A stretch of DNA of 64,000 bases from Chloroflexota bacterium (GTDB lineage Bacteria > Chloroflexota > Anaerolineae > DTLA01). How positions within the stretch are numbered: position 1 is the first letter of the stretch; each line of letters starts with the position of its first letter. The translations under genes and the position numbers were made by a program. The stretch covers positions 1-64,000 of the forward strand of contig JADBJK010000073.1 in assembly GCA_014874485.1 (NCBI GenBank), given 5' to 3'. Below the pieces are notes generated by a model. That model was not told the origin of the DNA. It saw only the letters and a list, made by a program, of their open reading frames with translations, and searched no databases. Shown piece by piece: positions 1 through 7,445 of this stretch.

Positions 1-256
1 AACCGAGATGCTTCGCTCCGCTCGTAATGACAGATGGAGCGCGAGGTTGCTTCGCTTCGCTCGCAATGACAGATGGGGTGTCATTGCGAGGGCGCAGCGC
101 CCGTAGGGACAATTCATGAATTGTCCCTACTGAGGCGCGAAGCGCCGAAGAATCTCGTCAACCGAGATGCTTCGCTCCGCTCAGCATGACAGATGGAGCG
201 CGAGGTTGCTTCGCTTCGCTCGTAATGACAACGACGATTCTCTGTGGTCAAGCACT
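1..256. repeat. Family A interspersed repeat cluster
   Basis: No gene is seen here. The segment is built from alternating modules of the type tcattgcgag, gcttcgcttcgctcgcaatgaca and gagatgcttcgct, ending near the phrase ctctgtggtcaag that recurs at other copies. At about 104-129 it carries a perfect 26-bp palindrome (TAGGGACAATTCA followed directly by its reverse complement). Similar blocks lie near 2.8, 5.2, 11.9, 15.7, 16.6, 19.8, 22.0, 42.6, 49.9, 56.6 and 57.8 kb. Confidence 0.85.
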
Positions 257-325
257 GGCGACAGCCACCCCACGGCTTGGTGCGGATTCGTGTGATTTGC
301 GCAGATTCCCGGTTCCCAGCGACGG

Positions 326-552
326 GGGTGCATTTCAATTTGGAGGCGAGGCTGTTGCAATGGGCAGCCTCTTTCGCTGCCTGACGTAGAGCGATGGGTC
401 CGCTTGACCTCACCTAACCCCTCCCGCACCCTTCCCTTTCCTCTCCGCGGGCGGAGAAGAAAGGGGAGGGCCGGGGTGGGGATAGGTGAGGTAGATTCCG
501 CTCGACAACCGAACGATGTTTGGTCATTCCGCCCCAAAATTGAAATACACCC
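326..552. mobile_element. MITE-like element E1 with terminal inverted repeats and 8-bp target duplication
   Basis: The element starts GGGTGCATTTCAATTTGG and ends with the inverted counterpart ccaaaattgaaatacaccc. It is flanked by a direct 8-bp repeat AGCGACGG at 318-325 and 553-560, which looks like a target-site duplication. The centre is a large imperfect palindrome built on ctcacctaacccctccc and its complement. It encodes no protein. Related copies are at 13188-13453 (two ends), 29915-29955 (one end) and 51023-51150 (one end plus part of the core). The right end lies 15 bp upstream of the -35 box of the next gene. Confidence 0.75.
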
Positions 553-567
553 AGCGACGGCATTTGC

Positions 568-595
568 TTGACCTGAACGCGCTCTATGCTATAAT
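568..595 (+). promoter_or_regulatory. Sigma-70 promoter of the Asp-box protein gene
   Basis: TTGACC at 568-573 and TATAAT at 590-595 are separated by 16 bp. This is a near-consensus promoter 80 bp ahead of the start codon at 675. Confidence 0.7.
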
Positions 596-674
596 GCGAC
601 GGCGACACGGCGATTTGCAAACATCGGCGGCAGGCCATCATACGCCCTCTGGGATGGTTCGGGGAGGTTGGCTC

Positions 675-2753
675 ATGGCGAAAATACGTCTCCTGGCCAC
701 GGCGGTCCTGTTGATGACGCTTTTCGGTGCGGGTTCGCCCAGCCCGGCCGCGCTGGCAGGGGTCGGCGTGTGGACAACGACAGGCCCCTTTGGCGCGCAG
801 GTGTGGAGCCTGTGGGTGGCTCCCACCTTCGGGACAGATCCGGTCGTCCTGGCGGGCGCGTGGGAGGCCGGCGTGTTCCGCTCGCTCAACGGCGGGCAGA
901 CCTGGGAGGCCGGCAGCCTCACCGACCACTCCATCATCGCGCTGGCCGCGCCCCCCAACTTCGGCGCAAATCAACTGGTGTTCGCCGGCGCGACGGACGG
1001 GTTCTTCGTCTCCGCCACCAAAGGCCGCTCGTGGAGCGCCGCCAATGCCGGCCTGGGCGCGAGCCCTCGCATCCAGTCCATCGCGCCTACGCCCACTTTC
1101 GCGACCGATAGCACCGTATTCGTGGGCACCTTCGCCGGAGGCGTGTTCAAGTCCACCAACGGCGGCCTGGCCTGGAACCCGTCCAGCGTTGGCCTGACCA
1201 GCCTCAGCGTGCAGGCGCTGGCCGTCTCCCCGGCCTACGCGCAGGATCGCACGGTCTTCGCCGGCACGTTCAGCGGCGGCGTGTTCGTCTCCCGCGACGG
1301 CGGCGACTCGTGGGCGGCCACCAATGAGGGGCTTGCGGCGGGCGAGGACGTGCGGGCGCTGGCGGTTTCCCCCGCCTTCGCCAGCGACGCCACCCTGTTC
1401 GCGGGCACGTTCAACCGAGGCGTGTTCCGCTCCACCGACGGCGGGGCGACCTGGCACGAGCGCAACGTGGGCCTGCCGGCGGCAGGGCGGCAGGTGCTGG
1501 CCCTTGCGCTCTCCCCGAACTTCGCGGCGGATCAGACGCTGTTCATCGGCACGCAGCAAGGGGTGTTCAAGTCCACCGACGGCGGCGGCACGTGGACGGA
1601 GACGGGGACGGAAATTCTCCCCTTCGTCCCTGTGCGCGCCATCGCCCTCTCGCCGGATTTCGCCACGGATGGCCGTGTGTACATCGGCACCGACAAGGGC
1701 GGCGTCTGGATGTCCGGCAACGCGGGCGCGACGTGGGCACCGGCCAACGAGTTGCTCGCGGGCCTGGGCACCGCCAACTTCGTGCAGGCGTCTCCCGAAT
1801 TCTCCACGGACCGCATGGTGTTCGTGGGGACATCGGGGGGCGGCATCTACAAGTCCACGGACAGGGGCGTTACGTGGGAGCGGCTGGTCAACACACCACC
1901 AACCCCCAGCGCAATGGTCATCTCGCCCGAGTTCCGCACAGACCGCGTGATCTACGCGGGGTCGCTGGGAAGCGGCGTGTACAAGTCCACCGACGCGGGC
2001 CGCACGTGGGCGCGTGTCAATTCGGGACTCGGCTCGCTGCGGGTGAGCGCGCTGGCCATCTCGCCCTACTTCGGCGTGGACCGCACCCTGTACGCAGGCA
2101 CCGACGGCGCCGGAATCTACAAGACCACCGACGGCGGCACCCAGTGGAAGGCCGTGAACACCGGTCTGGAGAGTTCGCGCATCATGGATTTGGTCATCTC
2201 GCCGTTCTACTTCAGCGACAGCACCGTGTTCGCCGCCACGTATGACAACGGCGTGTTCGTTACCACGAACGCGGGCGGCTCGTGGAGCCCGGCCAACCGC
2301 GGGCTGATCAGCCTGCGGATCAACGCGCTGGCCATCTCGCCCCAGTTCAACACCGACAAGACGATGTACGCGGGCAGCAGTTGGGGCGGCATCTTCCGCT
2401 CCACCGACGGCGGGCAGACCTGGGCGCAGTTCAACAACGGCCTGCCCGGCGAGTACGTGGTAACCGTGTGCGCGTTGGAGATGTCGCCCACGTTCCTGAC
2501 CGACCAGACGCTGTTCGCGGGCACGTGCTCCGACGGCATTTACATCTCCCGCGACGCAGGCCAGTCGTGGGCGGCCATCAACGAGGGGCTGTGGAACAAG
2601 CGCGTGCGTTCCCTGTCCTTCGCTGCCACGGCAGAGGGGATGCTGTTCGCCGGCACCACGGGCGGCATGGCCTGGGCGCGGGAGTTGGGCGGTGCGGGCG
2701 AACGCGCGCACACCGTGCGCCTGCCTTCGGTGATGGTGAACTACGCGCCGTAG
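675..2753 (+). CDS. Secreted protein with 13 Asp-box (BNR) repeats
   Basis: This is a 692-residue protein with an N-terminal signal peptide (MAKIRLLATAVLLMTLFGAG, cleavage near residue 28). The rest is about 13 repeats of roughly 48 residues, each holding an Asp-box such as STDGGATW, SRDGGDSW or TTDGGTQW, preceded by LAxSPxFxxDxTLFAGT. This is the pattern of sortilin/Vps10-like and YCF48-type beta-propellers, so an exported multi-bladed propeller is likely. Ligand and function are unknown. The start at 675 was chosen because the signal peptide begins there and the promoter lies just upstream. The C-terminus VRLPSVMVNYAP resembles the LPLVMxNY tail common in secreted Anaerolineae proteins (recalled, not searched). 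It is probably transcribed alone. Confidence 0.85.
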   Translation: MAKIRLLATAVLLMTLFGAGSPSPAALAGVGVWTTTGPFGAQVWSLWVAPTFGTDPVVLAGAWEAGVFRSLNGGQTWEAGSLTDHSIIALAAPPNFGANQLVFAGATDGFFVSATKGRSWSAANAGLGASPRIQSIAPTPTFATDSTVFVGTFAGGVFKSTNGGLAWNPSSVGLTSLSVQALAVSPAYAQDRTVFAGTFSGGVFVSRDGGDSWAATNEGLAAGEDVRALAVSPAFASDATLFAGTFNRGVFRSTDGGATWHERNVGLPAAGRQVLALALSPNFAADQTLFIGTQQGVFKSTDGGGTWTETGTEILPFVPVRAIALSPDFATDGRVYIGTDKGGVWMSGNAGATWAPANELLAGLGTANFVQASPEFSTDRMVFVGTSGGGIYKSTDRGVTWERLVNTPPTPSAMVISPEFRTDRVIYAGSLGSGVYKSTDAGRTWARVNSGLGSLRVSALAISPYFGVDRTLYAGTDGAGIYKTTDGGTQWKAVNTGLESSRIMDLVISPFYFSDSTVFAATYDNGVFVTTNAGGSWSPANRGLISLRINALAISPQFNTDKTMYAGSSWGGIFRSTDGGQTWAQFNNGLPGEYVVTVCALEMSPTFLTDQTLFAGTCSDGIYISRDAGQSWAAINEGLWNKRVRSLSFAATAEGMLFAGTTGGMAWARELGGAGERAHTVRLPSVMVNYAP

Positions 2754-2756
2754 GAT

Positions 2757-3005
2757 TTGACCACAGGGATTCTTGGCCGCGGGTCATTGCGAGGACGCGC
2801 AACGCCCATAGGGACGATTCACGAATTGTCCCTACTGAGGCTCGTCAACCGAGATGCTTCGCTTCGCTCGCAATGACACAGGGGATGTCATTGCGAGGGG
2901 CGAAGCCCCGAAGCAATCCCCGGAGTGCGAGATTGCCTCGCCTCGCTCGCAATGACAGGAGCCTTGTCATCCCGAGCAGCGCATCCGCGAAGAATCTCGG
3001 CACGT
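2757..3005. repeat. Family A repeat cluster
   Basis: Non-coding. It contains ccacagggattcttg, several tcattgcgag/cgcaatgaca modules and a degenerate copy of the 26-bp palindrome (gggacgattcacgaattgtc near 2820). It separates two convergent genes. Confidence 0.85.
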
Positions 3006-3040
3006 GAGGAACCGCGAATCGGCGTGGCCCACGCGGTGGC

Positions 3041-3634
3041 TCACGCCTTCCGCTTGAACCCGGGCAGCGGGAGCCCCGCCTTGGCGAACCGCGCCTCTAT
3101 CTCCTTGCGGATTTCGGCAAGCCCCTCGTCAATGCGCGGGTACACCAGCCACACCAGGGCGATCCCGAACAGCGCGCCCGTGATGACCCGCGATACCCAC
3201 GTGCTCGCCCACAGGCCGAAGAACTGGCCCGTGCCGTCCACCGCCAGCGGCAGCACCAGTAGCGCCGCGCCCCACAGCGGCAGCGGCTTCACCCGCGGCC
3301 GCAGGAGCGCGTAGGCGAGGCCCGCCAGCACCACCGTAGTGTACGTCGCCGTGTCGCGCTGGCAGTAGGCCATCTGGTAGCCGAAGAGGAAGAACGACCG
3401 CTCGGGCCGCTGGTGGCAGGCCACGCGGTACGCCACGAAGATGAGTTGCCCGGCGAGTTCCAGCCCCCTGGCCTTCAGGTACGGCGACAGGACCGGAAGC
3501 CCGGCGTAGATGGCGGCCAAGACATTCGCCACGGCGAGCCAGTGGCGCGACAGCACGTAGATGGCCTGATCCGCGGCGATGACCAGGTCCCGCGCGATGC
3601 CGGTTGCCTTCGGTCCCCCTGTGGGATTCTGCAT
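3041..3634 (-). CDS. DUF2085 family membrane protein
   Basis: A 197-residue integral membrane protein with four or five predicted hydrophobic segments. The central signature is CHQRPERSFFLFGYQMAYCQ followed by RDTATY, which is the diagnostic cysteine-rich motif of the DUF2085 family. The biochemical role is unknown; the paired cysteines and charged motif could bind a metal, but that is speculation. The gene is the last of the minus-strand cytochrome c maturation cluster, 30 bp after the thioredoxin-like gene, so it is probably co-transcribed with it. The start is ATG with GGGGAG about 6 bp upstream. Confidence 0.85.
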   Translation of the reverse strand: MQNPTGGPKATGIARDLVIAADQAIYVLSRHWLAVANVLAAIYAGLPVLSPYLKARGLELAGQLIFVAYRVACHQRPERSFFLFGYQMAYCQRDTATYTTVVLAGLAYALLRPRVKPLPLWGAALLVLPLAVDGTGQFFGLWASTWVSRVITGALFGIALVWLVYPRIDEGLAEIRKEIEARFAKAGLPLPGFKRKA

Positions 3635-3664
3635 GGGTGCTCCCCGCGCACCGTCCGCGCGCTT

Positions 3665-4246
3665 CTACTGGATGAGGGCGTACAACTGGTCCAATTCCGC
3701 TGCCGTGAGCGACCCGACGAAGATTTCGCGCACGATGCCCTCGCGATCCACGAAGAAACTGGCGGGGATGCCGCTCACTCGGTACAGCCGGCCGATGGCA
3801 CCCGACGAGTCAATGGCCACCGTGAACGTCATCCCGAACTCCTCCATGAATTTGGCAACGGCCGATGTAGACTCCTGCACGTTCACGGCGACGACGACAA
3901 ACCCGCTGGCCTTATACTTCTCGTAGGCGTTCTGAATCTGCGGGACTTCGGCGCGGCATGGCGGGCACCACGTCGCCCAGAAGTTGATCAGGACGGGCTT
4001 GCCTCGCAGGTCGCTGAGGCGAACCTTCCGACCGTCCGAGTACTTGATCTCAAAGTCCGGCGCGGGGGAACCCTCCCGCACGGTCGGCTGGTTTGATCCG
4101 GAAATCAGGACCGCCTTGCCGATGGCGCTCGCGCCGCTTGCGCCGCTGGATGCCCCACCCTTGAGCAGCCAAATCCCGGCCACCAGGAAGATGATGCCCA
4201 AGACCACCAGAATCAGTACGATGCGCTTCTGCACGGTTATCCTCAC
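3665..4246 (-). CDS. Membrane-anchored thioredoxin-like protein (TlpA/ResA/CcmG type)
   Basis: A 193-residue protein with an N-terminal membrane anchor (residues about 8-27) and an extracytoplasmic thioredoxin fold. The redox motif is ATWCPPCRAE, followed by a cis-proline context SGIPASFFVD. TlpA/ResA proteins reduce apocytochrome c CXXCH cysteines before haem attachment and take electrons from CcdA. The start is uncertain: a GTG at 4246 overlaps the ccdA stop codon (GTGA), and a second GTG lies at 4234. Overlap with ccdA and position inside the ccm cluster support a role in cytochrome c maturation. A general extracytoplasmic disulfide reductase is the alternative. Confidence 0.9.
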   Translation of the reverse strand: MRITVQKRIVLILVVLGIIFLVAGIWLLKGGASSGASGASAIGKAVLISGSNQPTVREGSPAPDFEIKYSDGRKVRLSDLRGKPVLINFWATWCPPCRAEVPQIQNAYEKYKASGFVVVAVNVQESTSAVAKFMEEFGMTFTVAIDSSGAIGRLYRVSGIPASFFVDREGIVREIFVGSLTAAELDQLYALIQ

Positions 4247-4956
4247 TGTATGCCGAAATTGAAGAAACTGCCGTAGGCCGACAGGAACCGCAGCGAGTCG
4301 GTGAAGATGGCGACGCCGATGAGGATAAGCAGGGCGCCGCTGATCCACGAGACCCACTGCATGTACCGGCCCATGCGCCGAATCCAGGCGGTGAGACTGC
4401 CCACCGCCAGCCCCGCCAGCACGAACGGTACCCCCAGCCCCAGCGCGTACACAAACAGCAGGAGCGCGCCCTGCCCCGCCGTCTGGGTGTTGCTCGCCAG
4501 CAGCAGGATGGCGGTGAGGATGGGCCCGACGCACGGCGCCCACCCCGCCGAGAAGAACACCCCCATCAGGAACGACGAGACGTACCCCGCGCCCTTGCGC
4601 TGGAACTGGGCGCGCGTGTCCGAGTACAGGAACGGAATCTGCAACAGCCCCAGCGTGTGCAGCCCGAAGACGATGAGCACCAGGCCGCCGATGCGCTGTA
4701 CCCACACCAGGTAGCGGCTCAGCAGGCTGCTGATGATCCCCACGGATGCGCCAAGCGCCACGAAGACCAGCGAGAACCCCGCGACGAACGCCAGGGAATG
4801 CAGGACGCCGGCCTTCCTGTCGGCGACCAGGCCCGCGACCGTCCCGCCGCCCAGGTAGCCTAGGTAGGCGGGGACCAGCGGCAGCACGCAGGGCGACGCA
4901 AACGACAACAGCCCCCCGGCGAACGCCAGGGCCAGGCTCACGTTCTGTCCGTCCAT
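4243..4956 (-). CDS. ccdA: Cytochrome c biogenesis protein CcdA (DsbD-like membrane domain)
   Basis: A 237-residue polytopic membrane protein of about six transmembrane helices. The two catalytic cysteines are visible in the family contexts SFASPCVLPLVPAYLGY and AGWAPCVGPILTAI. CcdA passes electrons from cytoplasmic thioredoxin across the membrane to thioredoxin-like proteins such as the product of the next gene, with which it overlaps by 4 bp. Length matches stand-alone CcdA, without the extra domains of DsbD. It sits directly downstream of ccmD. Confidence 0.93.
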   Translation of the reverse strand: MDGQNVSLALAFAGGLLSFASPCVLPLVPAYLGYLGGGTVAGLVADRKAGVLHSLAFVAGFSLVFVALGASVGIISSLLSRYLVWVQRIGGLVLIVFGLHTLGLLQIPFLYSDTRAQFQRKGAGYVSSFLMGVFFSAGWAPCVGPILTAILLLASNTQTAGQGALLLFVYALGLGVPFVLAGLAVGSLTAWIRRMGRYMQWVSWISGALLILIGVAIFTDSLRFLSAYGSFFNFGIQ

Positions 4957-4958
4957 GG

Positions 4959-5096
4959 CTAGCCCTTGCGCTGCTCCATTTCCTCGCGCAGCATCTCAAT
5001 CTCGCGCTGCAGGCTCTTCTGCTGGCGGTACACGCCGTACACCAGCGCGAAGGTCAGCACCCAGAACACGAAATACGCCGCAATCAGGTAGGTCAT
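4959..5096 (-). CDS. ccmD: Small CcmD-family haem exporter subunit
   Basis: A 45-residue protein that starts MTYLIAAYFVFWVLTFALVY, giving one transmembrane helix, followed by a charged coiled tail ending LREEMEQRKG. Short single-helix proteins with this layout next to ccmC are CcmD, which binds the CcmC/CcmE/CcmAB haem-handling complex. The start ATG at 5096 has AGGAG 6 bp upstream. It lies 2 bp before the ccdA start, so the two are probably translationally coupled. A family A repeat of about 200 bp separates it from ccmC. Confidence 0.8.
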   Translation of the reverse strand: MTYLIAAYFVFWVLTFALVYGVYRQQKSLQREIEMLREEMEQRKG

Positions 5097-5144
5097 TTTG
5101 CTCTCCTTTGTACACTTTGCTCTCAAGAAGGCCATTCGTACTCT

Positions 5145-5359
5145 GCCACAGGGATTCTTGACGGTGTGTCATTGCGAGGGCGCGGAGCGCCCGAAGCAAT
5201 CCCTGGCACGCGAGATTGCTTCGCTTCGCTCGCAGTGACAACGGGCAATTCTCTCTGTGGTCAAGTACTGGCCTTCGGCCTTTGGTTGGAACCGACTTGA
5301 ACGCTCGTCGCTAGAGGCCAACGGCCATCAGCTAAAGGCTATAGGCCATCGGCCAATGG
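5145..5359. repeat. Family A repeat plus short ggcc-rich repeats
   Basis: 5145-5265 is a family A copy (cacagggattcttg ... ctctctgtggtcaag). 5266-5359 holds small degenerate repeats of ggccaacggccatcag type. The block lies inside the ccm gene order, between ccmC and ccmD. Confidence 0.75.
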
Positions 5360-6058
5360 CTACTCCCTCGTCTTCAGGCTCTCCACTGCGTCGGCGAGAT
5401 GTTCCGCCCGCACGCGCAGGGTTAGGATCACGATGTACATCAACGTGAACACGGCCAGGCTGAACATCAGCACTGTGAGCATCCGGGGCGCCACGTCAAA
5501 CCCGCCGCCGCTGACCACGATGGGGTGGGCCACGCTCTGCCCCCACCACCGCGCCGCGCCGAAGACGATGGGCACGTCGGCGAACCCGATGATGCCCAGC
5601 ACCGCCGCGAACCGGGCCCGTCGCGCGTCATCCTCCACCATCCGCCGCAGCATCATGTAGCCGAAGTAAATCAGCCACAGGATGGCGGCGGTTACCAACT
5701 TCGGGTCGGACCAGGTCCACCACACGCCCCACGTCGGCTTGGCCCAGATGGGCCCGGTTACGACCACCATCGTGGTGAACACCAGGCCGATCTCCGCCGA
5801 GGACGCGGCCAGGATGTCCCACTTGCGCCCGCCTTTCCACAGGTAGGCGACGCTGGCAACGAAGGTTACGAAGAAGGCCAGGAACCCGGTCCAGGCGGCG
5901 GGCACGTGGAAGTAGAAGATGCGCTGGGCCAGTTCCGCCTCGCCGACGAACCCCTCGGCCGGGGGCGCCCAGACGAGCGCCAGGTACCCGGCGACCAGAA
6001 TGCCCACAAAACTGAGCAGGCCCAATGCCCACAGCCAGCCATCTTTTCGCAACGCCAT
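5360..6058 (-). CDS. ccmC: Haem transporter subunit CcmC
   Basis: A 232-residue, six-helix membrane protein of the haem-handling family. The tryptophan-rich periplasmic motif is WGVWWTWSDPKLVT (residues about 110-123). The two axial histidines expected for CcmC are present at H51 (FHVPAAW) and H178 (QSVAHPIV). CcmC loads haem onto CcmE. The gene follows ccmB with a 3-bp gap and is part of the ccmA-ccmB-ccmC unit. Confidence 0.92.
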   Translation of the reverse strand: MALRKDGWLWALGLLSFVGILVAGYLALVWAPPAEGFVGEAELAQRIFYFHVPAAWTGFLAFFVTFVASVAYLWKGGRKWDILAASSAEIGLVFTTMVVVTGPIWAKPTWGVWWTWSDPKLVTAAILWLIYFGYMMLRRMVEDDARRARFAAVLGIIGFADVPIVFGAARWWGQSVAHPIVVSGGGFDVAPRMLTVLMFSLAVFTLMYIVILTLRVRAEHLADAVESLKTRE

Positions 6059-6061
6059 GGC

Positions 6062-6736
6062 TCACTCCTCTATCACATAGTCAAACGTCATGAACGAGAG
6101 CGTGAAGAAAATCGCGTCAAACCCGATGAGCAACTGCCACCAGCGGGCCAACTCCGCCACGGGCAGGCCGTCCATGATCCCCGCCGTGAGTTTCACCGCC
6201 GCGATGATGAGCGGCACCGCCACCGGAAACAGGAGCAGCGGCAGCATCACCTCGCGGGCCCGCGTGTTCACCGCCATGGCCGAGAACAGCGTCCCCACGC
6301 CGGCGAACCCCACCGTGCCCAGGGCCGTTACCACCACGATCATCGGCAGCGCGCCGAAGGACAGGTTGAACAGCACGAACGACACCGGCAGGATGAACAC
6401 GGCCACCAGGGCCATCAGGGCCGAGTTGGCCAGCATCTTGCCCAAGTATATCGCGCTGCGGTCCACGGGGCAAAGGAGCAGCCCTTCCAGCGAACCCCGG
6501 TCCTTCTCCTGGATGAACGAGCGATTGAGGCCTAGCATGCCCGAGAACGTGAAGGCGACCCACAGGATGCCCGGAACCAGCACCCGCGCGTTCTCGGCCC
6601 GCAGTTCCAGCGCGAAGTTGAAGATGATGATGATGAGCAGGGCGAAGACGAACATGGCGCTGAACACCTCGCGGGTGCGCCACTCCGCCCGCAAATCCTT
6701 CCAGGCAACCGCCCCGACCTTCCGCAGGAAGTTCAT
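6062..6736 (-). CDS. ccmB: Haem exporter permease CcmB
   Basis: A 224-residue ABC permease with six hydrophobic segments. The N-terminal AEWRTREVFSAMFVFALL and the SFIQEKDRGSLEGLLLCPVD segment are typical of CcmB. With CcmA it forms the ABC transporter that releases holo-CcmE from CcmC. It is 4 bp downstream of ccmA and 3 bp upstream of ccmC. Confidence 0.93.
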   Translation of the reverse strand: MNFLRKVGAVAWKDLRAEWRTREVFSAMFVFALLIIIIFNFALELRAENARVLVPGILWVAFTFSGMLGLNRSFIQEKDRGSLEGLLLCPVDRSAIYLGKMLANSALMALVAVFILPVSFVLFNLSFGALPMIVVVTALGTVGFAGVGTLFSAMAVNTRAREVMLPLLLFPVAVPLIIAAVKLTAGIMDGLPVAELARWWQLLIGFDAIFFTLSFMTFDYVIEE

Positions 6737-6740
6737 CGCC

Positions 6741-7439
6741 TCACCCCGCCACCTGTTCGGCGTAGATGCGCCGAAAGTCGTGGATGCTCAACCCCTTGGC
6801 GGGCGCTTGGAACCCGATCGTGCCGCCCGACAAGATGGCGACGCGGTCGGCCACCTCCAGCCCCAGTTCCAGGTCGTGGGTGGTCATGATCACGGTGCGC
6901 CCGCTGGCCGCCAGGCCCTGGAGCACGGTTCGCAGCATGGCTGTGGCCTGCACGTCCAGGCCGGTGTACGGCTCGTCCATCAGCATCACCTGCGGGTCGT
7001 GCAGGATGGCGCGGGCGATGGACAGGCGCTGCTGCATCCCGCGCGAATAGGTGCGGACGGGCTCGTGCCGCCGGAAGTAGAGGTCAACCTGGCGCAGCAC
7101 CTCGTCAATGCGGGCGTCCAGTTTGGGCACGTCGTACATCCGTCCGTAGAACTGCAAGTTCTCCACCGCCGTCAGGTCGTCGTACAGCAGCGTGCGGTGC
7201 GAGACCAGGCCGATGTTGCGCCGCACCTGGACCGGATGGTCGGCGATGGACACGCCGCCGATGAGGGCATCGCCGCCGGTGGCGCGGCTCAACGTGGCCA
7301 GGATGCGCAGGAAGGTGGTCTTGCCCGCGCCGTTGGGGCCGACGAGGGTCAGGAACTCGCCGGGGGCCACGTCAAGGTCAATGCCCCGCAGCACCTTCTT
7401 GGGCCCGAAGGCCTTAGTCAACCCGCGCACCTGGATCAT
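6741..7439 (-). CDS. ccmA: Haem exporter ATPase CcmA
   Basis: A 232-residue ABC ATPase. Walker A is GPNGAGKTT (residues 34-42), the signature is YSRGMQQRLSIARAIL, Walker B is VMLMDEPYTGLD and the H-loop is MTTHDLE. The fit to CcmA rests on its place immediately before ccmB and ccmC; the ATPase alone could serve another exporter. The start lies 6 bp after the stop of the upstream regulatory-domain protein gene, so all belong to one operon. Confidence 0.9.
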   Translation of the reverse strand: MIQVRGLTKAFGPKKVLRGIDLDVAPGEFLTLVGPNGAGKTTFLRILATLSRATGGDALIGGVSIADHPVQVRRNIGLVSHRTLLYDDLTAVENLQFYGRMYDVPKLDARIDEVLRQVDLYFRRHEPVRTYSRGMQQRLSIARAILHDPQVMLMDEPYTGLDVQATAMLRTVLQGLAASGRTVIMTTHDLELGLEVADRVAILSGGTIGFQAPAKGLSIHDFRRIYAEQVAG

Positions 7440-7445
7440 GCCGCG

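Noticed and set aside
414-2711. A long open frame antisense to the Asp-box protein gene
   Set aside because: It mirrors the codon pattern of the real gene in high-GC DNA, has an Arg/Ala/Gly-rich composition, no recognisable domain and no promoter. The sense frame has a signal peptide and regular repeats.
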